Positions 39,165-49,046 of a DNA stretch of 64,000 nt are shown here, in pieces. A program made the translations under genes and the position numbers. Position 1 is the stretch's first letter. Each line of letters starts with the position of its first letter. The DNA lies in the NCBI GenBank assembly GCA_900472395.1, contig UCHV01000014.1, positions 186,001 through 250,000 of the forward strand. Reading direction: 5' to 3'. The stretch is from Hyphomicrobiales bacterium (GTDB lineage Bacteria > Pseudomonadota > Alphaproteobacteria > Rhizobiales > Rhizobiaceae). The notes below the pieces were generated by a model that did no database searches, was not told the DNA's origin, and saw nothing but the letters and a program-made list of their open reading frames with translations.

Positions 39165-40976
39165 TTGGAAGGCTTGTTGAAAGCGCACAAGAACAGAAAA
39201 TCCGAGGTAAGCTCCTCGACGGTCGCAGGCACGCTGAAGCGCGTTATCGCTGAAAACGGGCGTGACCATATCGGCGGTTATGCCTTTGCCATCACCTGTC
39301 TTGTCCTGGTCGCCGGCAGCACTGCCTTTACCGCCTGGATCATGGAAGCGGTCGTCAACGAGGCTTTCGCCAACAAGCGCGCCGATCTCGTCCTCCTGAT
39401 TTGCAGCGCCATCTTCGGGGTCTTCGTGCTGCGCGGTTTTGCCAGCTATTTCGAAGCCGTCACGCTTGCCAAGATCGGCAACAACATCGTCGCCCGCTAC
39501 CAGCGTCGCCTCTACACCCATCTGATGAGCCTGTCGGTCGGTTATTTCAGCGAAGCCCGCTCCGCCCATCTCGCTGCCCAGATCAGCCAGAATGTCACCG
39601 GCATTCGCGACGTCCTCAATCTGACGGTGACCTCGACCGCCCGCGACTTTCTGACGTTGATCGCGCTGATCGGCGTGATGATCAGCAAGGACTGGGTGCT
39701 GTCGCTGATCGTTTTTGCCGTTGCACCACCGCTTCTTTATGCGCTGCGTTACGTGTCGCGCCGCCTGCGCGTTGCCACCAAGGAATCCATCGAGGTCAAC
39801 AGCCACGTGCTGGGTGCCATGCAGGAAACCATTCAGGGCATTGCCATCGTCAAGGCCTTCACGATGGAACAGCAGCTCGACAACAAGGTGCAGAGCATCA
39901 TCGAGACGGCGGAAAAGCGCGCCAACCGCATTGCCCGTCTGTCCGAGCGCACTTCGCCGCTGACGGAATCCTTCGCCGGCCTCGCGATCGCGAGCGTTCT
40001 TGCTTATGCCGCCTTCCGCTCGATCTACGACAACGTGCCGCCGGGCGCCTTCTTCTCCTTCGTGACAGCACTGCTGATGGCCTACGACCCGGCCCGCCGG
40101 CTTGCCAAGCTGCAGGTGCAGATCGAACGCGCCGTCGTCAACGCCCGCATGATCTACGCCCTTCTCGACCTGCAGCCCCAGCAGCGCGAAGTGCCGGATG
40201 CCGCCGATCTCGTCGTCACCAAGGCCCGTGTCGAACTACAGGGCGTCGGTTTCGCCTATGGCGAAGGATCGGCGATCTTGAAGGGTGTCGACATCGTTGC
40301 CGAAGGTGGTCAGACGACAGCGCTGGTCGGGCCATCAGGTGCCGGCAAATCGACCATTATTGCCCTTGTTCCGCGTTTCTATGATCCGACGGAAGGTGCT
40401 ATTCTCATCGACGGGCAGGACATTTCCAAGGTCACCAAGTCTTCGCTCCGTCGCCAGATCGCCTATGTCTCGCAGCAGCCCTATCTGTTCGAAGGTTCGA
40501 TTCGCGACAATATCCGTTATGGCCGACCGGAAGCGACGGATGTGGAAATCGAGGAAGCCGCCCGCCTTGCCCATGCGCATGATTTCATCCTCGCGCAGCC
40601 CAAGGGTTACGATACGCCGGTCGGCGAAAACGGAATCACGCTTTCCGGCGGCCAGCGCCAGCGCCTTTCCATTGCCCGCGCGCTTGTTCGCAACGCCCCG
40701 ATCCTGCTGCTCGACGAAGCCACGTCCGCACTCGACAACGAATCGGAAGCCGCAGTGCAAAAGGCGCTCGATGTGGCCATGAAGGGCCGTACGGTCGTCG
40801 TTGTCGCACACCGCCTCTCGACCGTCGTCAAGGCCGACAAGATCGTCGTCATGAGCGAAGGTCATGTGATCGAGCAAGGTTCGCACGAGGAGCTTGCGAA
40901 GCGCCCGGACGGGCTTTACGCTCGCCTCAACAACCTGCAGGGCTCGCCTGCGGAAAAGCCCGCGACCGACAACTGA
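39165..40976 (+). CDS. MsbA-type ABC exporter (membrane and ATPase domains fused, non-ATG start)
   Basis: A 603-residue half-transporter. The N-terminal membrane domain (about 1-330) has six helices, and the ATPase has Walker [10 protein letters not shown], the Q-loop, signature LSGGQRQR and [12 protein letters not shown]. The frame opens after a TGA at 39162, and the codons TTG at 39165, 39174 and 39177 are the only plausible starts, since the first ATG lies within the first helix region. Relatives export lipids, glucans or drugs; the substrate cannot be told. It stands between glk and dapB. Confidence 0.9.
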   Translation: MEGLLKAHKNRKSEVSSSTVAGTLKRVIAENGRDHIGGYAFAITCLVLVAGSTAFTAWIMEAVVNEAFANKRADLVLLICSAIFGVFVLRGFASYFEAVTLAKIGNNIVARYQRRLYTHLMSLSVGYFSEARSAHLAAQISQNVTGIRDVLNLTVTSTARDFLTLIALIGVMISKDWVLSLIVFAVAPPLLYALRYVSRRLRVATKESIEVNSHVLGAMQETIQGIAIVKAFTMEQQLDNKVQSIIETAEKRANRIARLSERTSPLTESFAGLAIASVLAYAAFRSIYDNVPPGAFFSFVTALLMAYDPARRLAKLQVQIERAVVNARMIYALLDLQPQQREVPDAADLVVTKARVELQGVGFAYGEGSAILKGVDIVAEGGQTTALVGPSGAGKSTIIALVPRFYDPTEGAILIDGQDISKVTKSSLRRQIAYVSQQPYLFEGSIRDNIRYGRPEATDVEIEEAARLAHAHDFILAQPKGYDTPVGENGITLSGGQRQRLSIARALVRNAPILLLDEATSALDNESEAAVQKALDVAMKGRTVVVVAHRLSTVVKADKIVVMSEGHVIEQGSHEELAKRPDGLYARLNNLQGSPAEKPATDN

Positions 40977-41005
40977 CCGACTGCATCAATACGGAGCCTG
41001 CCTGC

Positions 41006-41842
41006 ATGCCTGCAACGCCCAAGACCGAAACCGACATGAAGCTCGTGGTCGTGGGTGCAGCCGGCAGAATGGGACAGTCGCTGATCCGCATCATCCAGGA
41101 AACCGAGGGTGTGTGCCTGCATGCGGCCATCGGGCGTGAAGGCTCACCGTTCATCGGCAAGGATGCCGGCGAGTTGGCCGGTGTCGGCCTTCTCGGCATT
41201 CCCCTGACGACCGATCCGCTGCAGGCTTTTCTGCATGCCGATGGCGTCCTGGATTTCACCACGCCGGCAACCTCGGTTGAATATGCCGGTCTCGCTGCAC
41301 AGGCGCGCATCGTGCATGTTTGCGGCACGACGGGATGTTCCGAAGCCGACAACGAAAAGATCATGGCCGCCGGCCGTCATGCGCGTGTCGTGAAATCCGC
41401 CAATACCAGCCTCGGTGTCAATCTTCTCGGCGTACTGGTCGAGCAGGCGGCAAAAGCGCTGCCGGCCTCCGGCTGGGATATCGAAATCATGGAAATGCAC
41501 CACAAGCACAAGGTCGACGCGCCGTCCGGTGCCGCCCTCTTGCTCGGCGAATTTGCCGCCCGCGGCCGCGACATCGCGCTTGCCGATCATTCGCTGCGGG
41601 TGCGTGATGGCCACACAGGTGCTCGCGAAGCCGGCAAGATCGGTTTTGCGACGCTGCGCGGCGGTTCCATCGTCGGCGATCATTCGGTGCTGTTTGCCGG
41701 AGAGGGAGAAATGCTGACGCTGTCGCACACGGCGCGCGATCGCAGCATCTTTGCCCGCGGCGGTGTTGCTGCGGCACTTTGGGCCCGTGACAAGAAGCCG
41801 GGTTTCTATTCCATGCTCGACGTGCTCGGGCTTTCGAACTGA
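41006..41842 (+). CDS. dapB: 4-hydroxy-tetrahydrodipicolinate reductase
   Basis: A 278-residue enzyme of lysine and diaminopimelate synthesis, using NAD(P)H. The dinucleotide site GAAGRMGQS is near residue 17, the GTTGCSE loop is central, and [13 protein letters not shown] is the substrate signature with the catalytic histidine and lysine. A second ATG at 41036 would remove ten residues and start at MKLVVVG, which is where homologues usually begin, so the true start may be there. It is followed 22 bases later by gpmA. Confidence 0.96.
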   Translation: MPATPKTETDMKLVVVGAAGRMGQSLIRIIQETEGVCLHAAIGREGSPFIGKDAGELAGVGLLGIPLTTDPLQAFLHADGVLDFTTPATSVEYAGLAAQARIVHVCGTTGCSEADNEKIMAAGRHARVVKSANTSLGVNLLGVLVEQAAKALPASGWDIEIMEMHHKHKVDAPSGAALLLGEFAARGRDIALADHSLRVRDGHTGAREAGKIGFATLRGGSIVGDHSVLFAGEGEMLTLSHTARDRSIFARGGVAAALWARDKKPGFYSMLDVLGLSN

Positions 41843-41864
41843 CAAAACATACTGGAGGTAATAC

Positions 41865-42500
41865 ATGAGCGGCACCCTCGTCCTCGTTCGCCACGGGCAG
41901 AGCGACTGGAATCTCAAGAACCTGTTCACCGGCTGGCGCGACCCGGACCTGACCCCGCTCGGCATCGAGGAAGCCGAAGCCGGCGGCAAGGCACTGGCCG
42001 AAACCGGCATCAAGTTTGACATCGCCTTTACCTCGGATCTGAAGCGCGCCCAGAACACGCTGAAGATCGTGCTCGACAAGCTCGGCCAGTCCGGCCTCGA
42101 AACGATCCGCAACCAGGCGCTCAACGAGCGCGATTACGGCGATCTTTCCGGCCTCAACAAGGACGATGCCCGCGCCAAGTGGGGCGAGGAGCAGGTGCAT
42201 ATCTGGCGTCGTTCCTATGACGTACCGCCGCCGGGTGGCGAAAGCCTGCGCGACACCGGTGCCCGCGTCTGGCCCTATTACCTGACGGAAATTCTGCCTC
42301 GCGTGCTCAAGGGCGAAAAGGTTCTGGTTGCCGCACACGGCAACTCGCTGCGCTCCTTGATCATGGTTCTCGACCGCCTGACCAAGGAACAGATCCTCGA
42401 CGTCAATCTCGCGACCGGCGTTCCGATCGTCTACACGGTCAACGCCGATTCGAGCGTGGCTTCCAAGGCCGTTCTTGGCGACATGTCGAAAGCGCACTGA
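41865..42500 (+). CDS. gpmA: 2,3-bisphosphoglycerate-dependent phosphoglycerate mutase
   Basis: A 211-residue glycolytic mutase interconverting 3- and 2-phosphoglycerate. The phospho-histidine H10 is in VRHGQSDWN, followed by [10 protein letters not shown], and the second histidine is in AAHGNSLRS. It lacks the C-terminal tail of the 250-residue E. coli form, as is normal for alphaproteobacteria. GGAGG lies six bases before the ATG. It ends in a strong terminator and is likely co-transcribed with dapB. Confidence 0.97.
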   Translation: MSGTLVLVRHGQSDWNLKNLFTGWRDPDLTPLGIEEAEAGGKALAETGIKFDIAFTSDLKRAQNTLKIVLDKLGQSGLETIRNQALNERDYGDLSGLNKDDARAKWGEEQVHIWRRSYDVPPPGGESLRDTGARVWPYYLTEILPRVLKGEKVLVAAHGNSLRSLIMVLDRLTKEQILDVNLATGVPIVYTVNADSSVASKAVLGDMSKAH

Positions 42501-42525
42501 GCGCCCGAACAGGTTCAAGATGCAG

Positions 42526-42554
42526 AAAAGGCCGCGTCACCGACGCGGCCTTTT
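42526..42554. terminator. strong terminator after gpmA
   Basis: AAAAGGCCGCGTC (42526-42538) pairs over 13 bases with GACGCGGCCTTTT (42542-42554) around a 3-base loop. It also faces the 31-residue peptide gene on the other strand and can work both ways. Confidence 0.9.
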
Positions 42555-42588
42555 CCTTATGAAAAACAAAATGCCAGATGATCGGCGG

Positions 42589-42684
42589 TCAATCCTCGTG
42601 GCGGGAATACCAATAGGCCGACAATACGCCGCTGGCTGCAAAGACTGCCATGACGGTGCCGATCATGATGCTTGCTTCTTCCAT
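42589..42684 (-). CDS. 31-residue membrane peptide
   Basis: A tiny gene from the ATG at 42682-42684 to the TGA at 42589. AAGGAGA sits eight bases before the ATG, one of the best ribosome binding sites in the region. The peptide is MEEASIMIGTVMAVFAASGV followed by LSAYWYSRHED, that is an acidic start, one helix of about 20 hydrophobic residues and a polar end, as for small membrane proteins. It is followed by the gpmA terminator. I know no name for it. Confidence 0.6.
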   Translation of the reverse strand: MEEASIMIGTVMAVFAASGVLSAYWYSRHED

Positions 42685-42845
42685 TGACCTGTCTCCTTAT
42701 TGCCCTGTGGAAACGTGGGAAGGGCGCAAAAGGTTTCATGGAACGCAACGCAGCTTTGTCACGAGCCTGTGAAATGGTGCCGCGACAACCACGCTCCGAG
42801 CGCCTATACCCTTGGCGAAGCAACGATTTCGAGGACACATTCACA

Positions 42846-43556
42846 ATGCGTTATGCGATATACTTCACCCCCGCCAAGGATGATCCGCTGACGCAGGCAG
42901 CAAGTCTCTGGCTGGGCCGTGATGCTTACGAAGGTCGCGACCTCGCCGTCCCCACCGATACCGGACTTGCCGAGGATGAATGGCGCACAATCACCGCCGA
43001 TCCCCGCCGTTACGCCTTTCACGCCACCCTGAAGGCACCGTTCGCGCTTGCCGATGGCAAGAACGAGGCGGGCCTAATCGCGGCCGTGGACGCTTTCGCC
43101 GAAACGGCTGACGCTTTCGATGTCCCAGAACTGGTTGTCGCCGGGCTTGGCCCCTTCTTCGCGCTGGTGCCGGGTGCGCCCGATGCAACCCTTCAGGAAT
43201 TTGCCGGCAGTATCGTCGAACATTTCGAGCCGTTTCGCGCGCCGCTTTCTGAATCCGATATCGCCCGCCGCAAACCGGAAAAACTCAGCGAGCCGCAACG
43301 CAACCATCTGTACCGATACGGTTATCCCTATGTCATGGAGGAATTCCGCTTCCATATGACGCTCACCGGTCCGGTTGCGGAAGATCGGCGCCACGCCATT
43401 CATACTCTTCTGACCGAACGCTTCGCCGCCTTCACCGGCAAACCGCGCAGGATCGATGCTCTGACGGTATTCGTGGAACCGCAGCGTGGCGCGCCGTTTT
43501 CCGTCCTGCATCGGGTGCCGCTGAAGGAAAACCAAGATCGGAGGGCTTTTGCCTGA
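42846..43556 (+). CDS. DUF1045 protein (phosphonate-operon phosphoesterase-like)
   Basis: A 236-residue protein of the DUF1045/TIGR03223 family, often encoded with C-P lyase genes. It belongs to the 2H phosphoesterase-like fold: HATLKAPFAL and FHMTLTGPV give the two H-x-T/S motifs, at about residues 60 and 168. I start at the ATG at 42846 (MRYAIYFTPAKDDP); an upstream open stretch of 58 codons does not match. Its stop overlaps the phnM start (TGATG), so the two proteins are produced together. Confidence 0.9.
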   Translation: MRYAIYFTPAKDDPLTQAASLWLGRDAYEGRDLAVPTDTGLAEDEWRTITADPRRYAFHATLKAPFALADGKNEAGLIAAVDAFAETADAFDVPELVVAGLGPFFALVPGAPDATLQEFAGSIVEHFEPFRAPLSESDIARRKPEKLSEPQRNHLYRYGYPYVMEEFRFHMTLTGPVAEDRRHAIHTLLTERFAAFTGKPRRIDALTVFVEPQRGAPFSVLHRVPLKENQDRRAFA

Positions 43557-44689
43557 TGGAAAAGGTTCTCAGCAATGCCCGCATCGTTCTCGAAGACACG
43601 ATCCTGCACGGGTCCGTGCAGATCCGGGACGGGTTGATCGCCGACATTTCCGAAGGGCTGTCCCGCACGGGTGAAGACCTTGACGGCGATTTTCTACTGC
43701 CCGGCTTGGTCGAACTGCATACCGATCATCTGGAAACCCATTTTTCTCCCCGCGCCGGGCTGAAATGGAATGCGATTGCCGCCATTCAGGCCCATGACAC
43801 GCAGGTGGCCGGTTCCGGCATCACCACCGTGCTGGATTGCCTGCGCATGGGATCGGGCGAGGAAGGCGGTTTTGCGCGCGGAGAGATGCGCGAACTGGCC
43901 TCCTCCATAGAAACCGCCGGACGCGAGGGACGCCTGCGTGCCGAACATCTCCTGCACCTGCGCTGCGAGGTTTCGACGGCGGATGTGGTCGAGCAGTTTT
44001 CCGATTTCGAAGGCGACCCTGCCGTGCGGCTGGTGTCGCTGATGGACCATGCCCCCGGTCAGCGTCAATTCCAGACGATGGATCAGTATATCTTCTACTA
44101 CAAGATCAAGCGCGGCCTCAGCGATGAGGCCTTCGACGCCTTTGTCAAACGCCGGCTGGAAGCTTCCGAGCTTTATGCCGCCCCTCACCGCGATGCGCTT
44201 GCCAGGCACTGCGCCGAGGCCGGCATCACCCTTGCCAGCCACGATGACGCCACGCTCGATCATGTCGCCGAGTCGGTTAGCCATGGTGTGCGGCTGGCGG
44301 AGTTCCCCACCAGCATCGCTGCCGCCGAAGCTTCGCACAAGGCAGGTCTTGCCGTGCTGATGGGCGCGCCGAATGTGGTTCGTGGCCAGTCGCATTCCGG
44401 CAATATCGCCGCCAGCGATCTCGCCCGTCTCGGGGTACTGGATGTGCTGTCGTCCGATTACGTGCCTTTCAGCCTGCTGCATGCTCCATTCATCCTCTCG
44501 GACGAAATCGACACCGTCAGCCTGCCACAGGCCATCGCGATGGTCAGTACGACGCCTGCGCGCACGGTCGGCCTCGATGACCGTGGCCGCATTTCGACCG
44601 GCCTGCGCGCCGATCTCGTGCGCGTTCATCGCGACAGCGGCGTGCCGGTCTGCCGGGCCGTTTGGCGTCAGGGGCAGCGCGTCGCCTGA
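43556..44689 (+). CDS. phnM: alpha-D-ribose 1-methylphosphonate 5-triphosphate diphosphatase
   Basis: A 377-residue amidohydrolase-superfamily enzyme of the C-P lyase pathway, removing pyrophosphate from the ribose methylphosphonate triphosphate intermediate. ELHTDHLETH holds the first metal histidines, and the later SHDDATLDHV and LSSDYVP hold further ligands. The core lyase genes phnGHIJKL are not in this window, so this pair is split from them or acts in another phosphonate or nucleotide route. A TGATG overlap couples it to the DUF1045 gene. Confidence 0.95.
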   Translation: MEKVLSNARIVLEDTILHGSVQIRDGLIADISEGLSRTGEDLDGDFLLPGLVELHTDHLETHFSPRAGLKWNAIAAIQAHDTQVAGSGITTVLDCLRMGSGEEGGFARGEMRELASSIETAGREGRLRAEHLLHLRCEVSTADVVEQFSDFEGDPAVRLVSLMDHAPGQRQFQTMDQYIFYYKIKRGLSDEAFDAFVKRRLEASELYAAPHRDALARHCAEAGITLASHDDATLDHVAESVSHGVRLAEFPTSIAAAEASHKAGLAVLMGAPNVVRGQSHSGNIAASDLARLGVLDVLSSDYVPFSLLHAPFILSDEIDTVSLPQAIAMVSTTPARTVGLDDRGRISTGLRADLVRVHRDSGVPVCRAVWRQGQRVA

Positions 44690-44792
44690 GGCCGGTCGCT
44701 CGTCGGCTCACTGCGACGTCAAAATTCTTCGCGTGTCTCGCTTTAAAGTTCCAGACCATGCTCTAGCTCCCCTGATATTAGGGGGAGCAAAT

Positions 44793-45083
44793 ATGAAGCG
44801 GACAACGGGAACGAACAGACGCGTGGTGCAAACGGCTCTGGATCTTGAGGCGCGCATGGTCGTGCTGGAGATCATATCCATGACCAGCCTTGCACTTGCG
44901 CTGGACACGTCCGAGAACGGCAATTCCGAACAGGCGCGCGGCATCATGGCTCTGATCGTCGAGACCGTGCAACAACGTTGTTCGGAAATGGGCCTGTCGC
45001 CCGAGGCTTCACATTCGGCAGAGCATTATGCCCAGCAACTGCTGTCGACCGCGCTGCTCTCGCTTTTCCCGGAAGGCCACTGA
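44793..45083 (+). CDS. small helical protein of unknown function
   Basis: A 96-residue soluble protein. GGGGGAG lies five bases before the ATG at 44793. It is mostly helical: LDLEARMVVLEIISMTSLAL is amphipathic, followed by a block rich in Glu, Gln and Ser. I do not recognise the family. It converges on polA with a 40-base gap. The frame is open far upstream across phnM, but only the part from this ATG looks like a separate protein. Confidence 0.65.
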   Translation: MKRTTGTNRRVVQTALDLEARMVVLEIISMTSLALALDTSENGNSEQARGIMALIVETVQQRCSEMGLSPEASHSAEHYAQQLLSTALLSLFPEGH

Positions 45084-45123
45084 GCGGCCCGCCATCCGGC
45101 AGACCGCCTGCTCAATGCACTGA

Positions 45124-48111
45124 TCAGTGCGCCTCATCCCAATTGTTGGCGGCGCGCGCATCCACCTTCAGCGGAACGCGCATGGAAAGCGCCGGCATGG
45201 TGGCGTTCTCCATCACCGAGGTGACGATAGGGATTGCCTTGTCGACATCCGCATCTTCGACCTCGAAGATGAGTTCGTCATGGACCTGCAACAGCATGCG
45301 CACACGCTCGCCAAGACCGGCCTTTTCAAGGGCCGGTTCCATCTGCACCATGGCGCGGCGGATGACATCGGCCGCAGATCCCTGGATCGGAGCATTGATG
45401 GCCGCACGTTCGTTGAACGCCCGCACCGACGGGTTGGACGACTTGATGTCCGGATAATTGATGCGCCGGCCAAAGATGGTTTCGACATAACCGTCTTCTC
45501 GCGCCTTCGCCTTGGTGCTGTCCATATAGTCGCGAATGCCCGGGAAACGCTCAAAATACTTCTTGATGTATTCACCCGCTTCCGAGCGCTCGATCGACAG
45601 CTGATTGGCAAGGCCGAAGGCGGAAATGCCGTAGATGATGCCGAAGTTGATGGCCTTGGCACGGCGGCGCACCTCGGCCGGCATGCCTTCCACCGGCACA
45701 CCGAACATCTCCGATGCGGTCATGGCATGGATGTCTATGCCGTCCTCGAATGCCTTGGTCAGCTGCGGAATGTCCGCCACATGGGCAAGTACGCGCAACT
45801 CGATCTGGCTGTAATCGGCAGAGACCAGCTTGTGGCCCGGCGTGGCAATGAAAGCCGTACGGATCTTGCGGCCTTCGGCATTGCGCACCGGAATGTTCTG
45901 CAGATTCGGTTCGGATGAGGATAGACGGCCTGTCGTCGTCGATGCCAGCGAATAGGACGTGTGTACCCGCTTGGTTTGCGGATGGACATAGCCCGGCAGC
46001 GCATCCGTATAGGTGGATTTCAGCTTGGTAAGCTGACGCCAGTCAACAATCTTGCGCGGCAGTTCCGCGCCTTCGGCGGCCAGATCCTCGAGTACGCTCG
46101 CGGATGTCGACCATTGACCGGTCTTGGTTTTCGAACCACCGGGCAGACCCATCTTACCGAACAGGATATCGCCGAGCTGTTTTGGCGAACCGACGTTGAA
46201 ACGTTCGCCGGCCAGCTCATAGATTTCATTTTCGAAGGCAGCCGCCTTCTGGGCAAGCTCGCCGGAAAGACGCGACAGGATCTGCCGGTCGATGGTGATG
46301 CCGCGCTCCTCCATGTCGGCGAGAACGGAAACCAGCGGCCGTTCCAGCCGCTCATAAACGCGGTTGAGACCCGCTGCCGCCAGCTGCGGCTTCAACACCT
46401 TCCACAGGCGCAGGGTCACATCGGCATCTTCGGCCGCGTAAGCCGTTGCCTTTTCGATATCGACGAAATCGAAAGTCACGCCGCTCTTGCCGGAACCGGC
46501 GACATCCTTGAAGGCAATCGGCTTGTGGTTCAGCCAGCGTTCTGAAAGCCCATCCATGCCGTGGTTCGCCTTGCCGGCTTCCAGCACGTAGGACATCAGC
46601 ATCGTGTCGTCGTAGTTCTCGACGGTAATGCCGTGGCGTTTCATCAGCAGGTAATCGAACTTCAGGTTCTGCGCGACCTTCAGGACCGAAGGGTCTTCCA
46701 GCAATGCCTTCAGGCGATCGAGCGCCTTGCGCGGATCGATCTGGTTTTCATCCAGACCACCACCCAAAAGATCACCAACGCCGGTCTTGTGCGTCAACGG
46801 CACATAGGCGGCGCGGATATCCTGACCCGAAGGATTTTCGCCATTGTCGGCAACTGCGAGCGAAAAGCCGACAAGCTCGGCCTGCATCGGATCAAGCGAA
46901 TTGGTTTCCGTGTCGAAACCCACCAGACCGGTTTCACGGGCAGCCTTGATCCAGTCATCGAGCACCTCGATATCGCGGATCGTCACGTAATTTGTCGTAT
47001 CGATCTTGGCGTTTCCCGAAGCTGCAATGCGCGCCTCGGCCAGCGAAGCAGGCGTTGCCTCGCCCGTGCCCTTGGCGACCGCCGCCATTGCCGGGTTGGC
47101 GGGCGCATCAGCGGCTGCCTCGCCGGTATTAGATGTTGCAGCCCCAGCATCCAGATCCGGTCCACGGGCAGCATCACCCCACTCCACCGTCACTTCCGTC
47201 GGTTCGATCTCGTCCGCATTGCAATCACACGCGGTTGCCACACGACGCGTCAGTGTGCCGAACTGCATCGCTTTCAGGAAGCCGATCAGTTTCGGCCCAT
47301 TCTGGGGCTCAAGCACGAGAGCATCGAGATCGAGTTCCAGCGGCACATCCGTGCGAAGCTCGACCAGCTGGCGGGACAGGCGCGCCTGGTCGGCAAAATT
47401 GATGATGCTTTCGCGGCGCTTGACCTGCTTGATTTCCCCGGCGCGCGCGAGCAGCGTTTCGAGATCGCCGAATTCCTCCAGCAATTGCGCCGCAGTCTTC
47501 GGGCCGATGCCCGGAATACCCGGTACGTTGTCAACCGAATCGCCGACCAGCGCCTGCAGGTCAATCATCTTTTCCGGCGGCACGCCCCATTTTTCGACGA
47601 CTTCCGGCAGACCGATCTGCTTGTCCTTCATGCTGTCATACATGTGGACCATGGACGTCACGAGCTGCATCAGATCCTTGTCGGACGAGACGATCGTGAC
47701 ATCGGCGCCGGTGGCTTCCGCCTGCCTTGCATAGGTGGCGATGATATCGTCCGCCTCGAAACCTTCGGTCTCGATACAGGGCAAATTGAAGGCGCGGGTG
47801 GCCTGGCGGATCAGCCCGAACTGCGGCACCAGCTCTTCCGGCGGCGCCGAGCGATTGGCCTTGTAGGCGTCATAGATTTCCTTGCGGAACGTCTTCGAGG
47901 AATAATCGAAGATGACCGCGAAATGCGTCGGCGTCACGCCGACCGAGGTATCGCGCGCATCGGTCAACAGCTTCCAGAGCATGTTGCAGAAACCTGACAC
48001 GGCGCCGACAGGCAAGCCATCGGATTTGCGCGTCAGGGGAGGAAGCGCGTGAAAGGCCCGGAAGATGAAACCGGAGCCGTCGACTAGGAAGAGGTGATCG
48101 CCTTTTTTCAT
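45124..48111 (-). CDS. polA: DNA polymerase I
   Basis: A 995-residue polymerase with all three domains. The N-terminal 5'-3' nuclease starts KKGDHLFLVDGSGFIFRAF. The central 3'-5' exonuclease keeps the DxE motif in FDTETNSLD, so proofreading should work. The C-terminal polymerase has SADYSQIELRVLAH (motif A) and VHDELIFEV (motif C). It is about 65 residues longer than E. coli Pol I because of an Ala/Gly-rich insert (around 330-380) before the exonuclease. Two ATGs (48117 and 48111) are possible; I use the second, where the family begins. Confidence 0.97.
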   Translation of the reverse strand: MKKGDHLFLVDGSGFIFRAFHALPPLTRKSDGLPVGAVSGFCNMLWKLLTDARDTSVGVTPTHFAVIFDYSSKTFRKEIYDAYKANRSAPPEELVPQFGLIRQATRAFNLPCIETEGFEADDIIATYARQAEATGADVTIVSSDKDLMQLVTSMVHMYDSMKDKQIGLPEVVEKWGVPPEKMIDLQALVGDSVDNVPGIPGIGPKTAAQLLEEFGDLETLLARAGEIKQVKRRESIINFADQARLSRQLVELRTDVPLELDLDALVLEPQNGPKLIGFLKAMQFGTLTRRVATACDCNADEIEPTEVTVEWGDAARGPDLDAGAATSNTGEAAADAPANPAMAAVAKGTGEATPASLAEARIAASGNAKIDTTNYVTIRDIEVLDDWIKAARETGLVGFDTETNSLDPMQAELVGFSLAVADNGENPSGQDIRAAYVPLTHKTGVGDLLGGGLDENQIDPRKALDRLKALLEDPSVLKVAQNLKFDYLLMKRHGITVENYDDTMLMSYVLEAGKANHGMDGLSERWLNHKPIAFKDVAGSGKSGVTFDFVDIEKATAYAAEDADVTLRLWKVLKPQLAAAGLNRVYERLERPLVSVLADMEERGITIDRQILSRLSGELAQKAAAFENEIYELAGERFNVGSPKQLGDILFGKMGLPGGSKTKTGQWSTSASVLEDLAAEGAELPRKIVDWRQLTKLKSTYTDALPGYVHPQTKRVHTSYSLASTTTGRLSSSEPNLQNIPVRNAEGRKIRTAFIATPGHKLVSADYSQIELRVLAHVADIPQLTKAFEDGIDIHAMTASEMFGVPVEGMPAEVRRRAKAINFGIIYGISAFGLANQLSIERSEAGEYIKKYFERFPGIRDYMDSTKAKAREDGYVETIFGRRINYPDIKSSNPSVRAFNERAAINAPIQGSAADVIRRAMVQMEPALEKAGLGERVRMLLQVHDELIFEVEDADVDKAIPIVTSVMENATMPALSMRVPLKVDARAANNWDEAH

Positions 48112-48273
48112 GGTCATGAGATACCGCGCGACTTTATCGCCGTCCAATGAAACTTGCCTGACGTTCAGGCTTTGAAACAAAGTCGATCACATATCACCTT
48201 CACCTCAACGTTACCGATTTGTAATTTAAAACTCCCTTGAAAAGCCGCATTCCGCCGCTCATCTCTTAACCAA

Positions 48274-48412
48274 CGGCGCCTGATCACGCCGTCGTCTGAA
48301 AGCTGGCTCGTCCCCCGCCGCTTCAGACCGGGCAAGGGCCTTTCCCCCTCTCCGGGCCTTTGCCGCTTATACGAGCCGCCATGACCGTCCCCCCTCCCGG
48401 TCATGGCGGTTT
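48274..48412 (+). ncRNA. small RNA between polA and marR, alpha-r7 (Smr7C) type
   Basis: Four hairpins lie in a row on the plus strand: ACGGCG/CGCCGT (48274-48293), GTCTGAA/TTCAGAC (48295-48328), a 10-base-pair stem with one G-T pair (48331-48340 with 48355-48364), and a perfect 12-base-pair stem (48376-48387 with 48398-48409) followed by TTT. The loops of the last three are rich in C (CCCCC, CCCCCTCTCC, CCCCCCTCC). The G-T pair would be C-A in the opposite strand, favouring plus-strand RNA. The place between polA and a MarR gene is the one I recall for the rhizobial alpha-r7 family. Confidence 0.7.
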
Positions 48413-48526
48413 CCGTCTCAAAAATAGCCGCCTCAATCTTTCACGTTTGCTCATACAGGCTTCGCAAAAGCATGGCAGGCTATATGATCAATGTCTCGCC
48501 CTCGCATCCGACAGGATGATTCGTCC
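48413..48526. other. rest of the polA-marR intergenic region
   Basis: The gap between polA and marR is 415 bases. Outside the small RNA (48274-48412) it holds 160 bases before the RNA, with a CTTGAA near 48237 that could be part of its promoter, and these 114 bases, which should contain the marR promoter. No open frame with a ribosome binding site is seen. Confidence 0.4.
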
Positions 48527-48958
48527 ATGGCTTTTGATCGGTCCAACTCGGCAACTTACCTGGCCAGCCAGCTGGCCAAAGGTTTTGCGAGGTCCCTGCA
48601 GCAGCGCGCCGCAACCCTCGGCTTTTCTCCCGGCCAGTTTCCCGTCCTTGTCGAACTGTGGCAGGAGGACGGATTGACCCAGAAGCAGATCCTCGATCGT
48701 CTCGACGTCGAGCAGGCAACCCTTGCCAACACGCTTTCGCGCATGGAGCGCGACGGACTGATCGGGCGCACGCCTCACCCGAGCGATCGTCGTGCCCAGA
48801 TCATTTCCCTCACCGAACGAGGACGGGTGCTGGAACGTGAAGCCATCAACGCAGCGGCCGAGGCGGAAAATGCGCTGCTCGGCAGTTTTCGCAGCTTCGA
48901 AAGGCAGCTGATGCTCGAGTACATGCGCATGGTGGTGGAGAAGGCCCGCAAGCTATAG
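48527..48958 (+). CDS. MarR-family transcriptional regulator
   Basis: A 143-residue winged-helix regulator. LTQKQILDRLDVEQATLANT is the recognition helix-turn-helix, followed by the wing IGRTPHPSDRRAQIISLTERG, the DxR signature of MarR. The ATG at 48527 is used; an ATG at 48491 would add 12 residues. No operon partner is evident: an M20 peptidase gene follows after 88 bases on the same strand. The ligand is unknown. Confidence 0.9.
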   Translation: MAFDRSNSATYLASQLAKGFARSLQQRAATLGFSPGQFPVLVELWQEDGLTQKQILDRLDVEQATLANTLSRMERDGLIGRTPHPSDRRAQIISLTERGRVLEREAINAAAEAENALLGSFRSFERQLMLEYMRMVVEKARKL

Positions 48959-49046
48959 GAAGCGCACCCCAATATCTGAGGGTGTTTCCAAATCATGCGG
49001 AATGGGATTAGGGTTCGGCCATCTTTCAGAATGCAGGATCTTTTCC

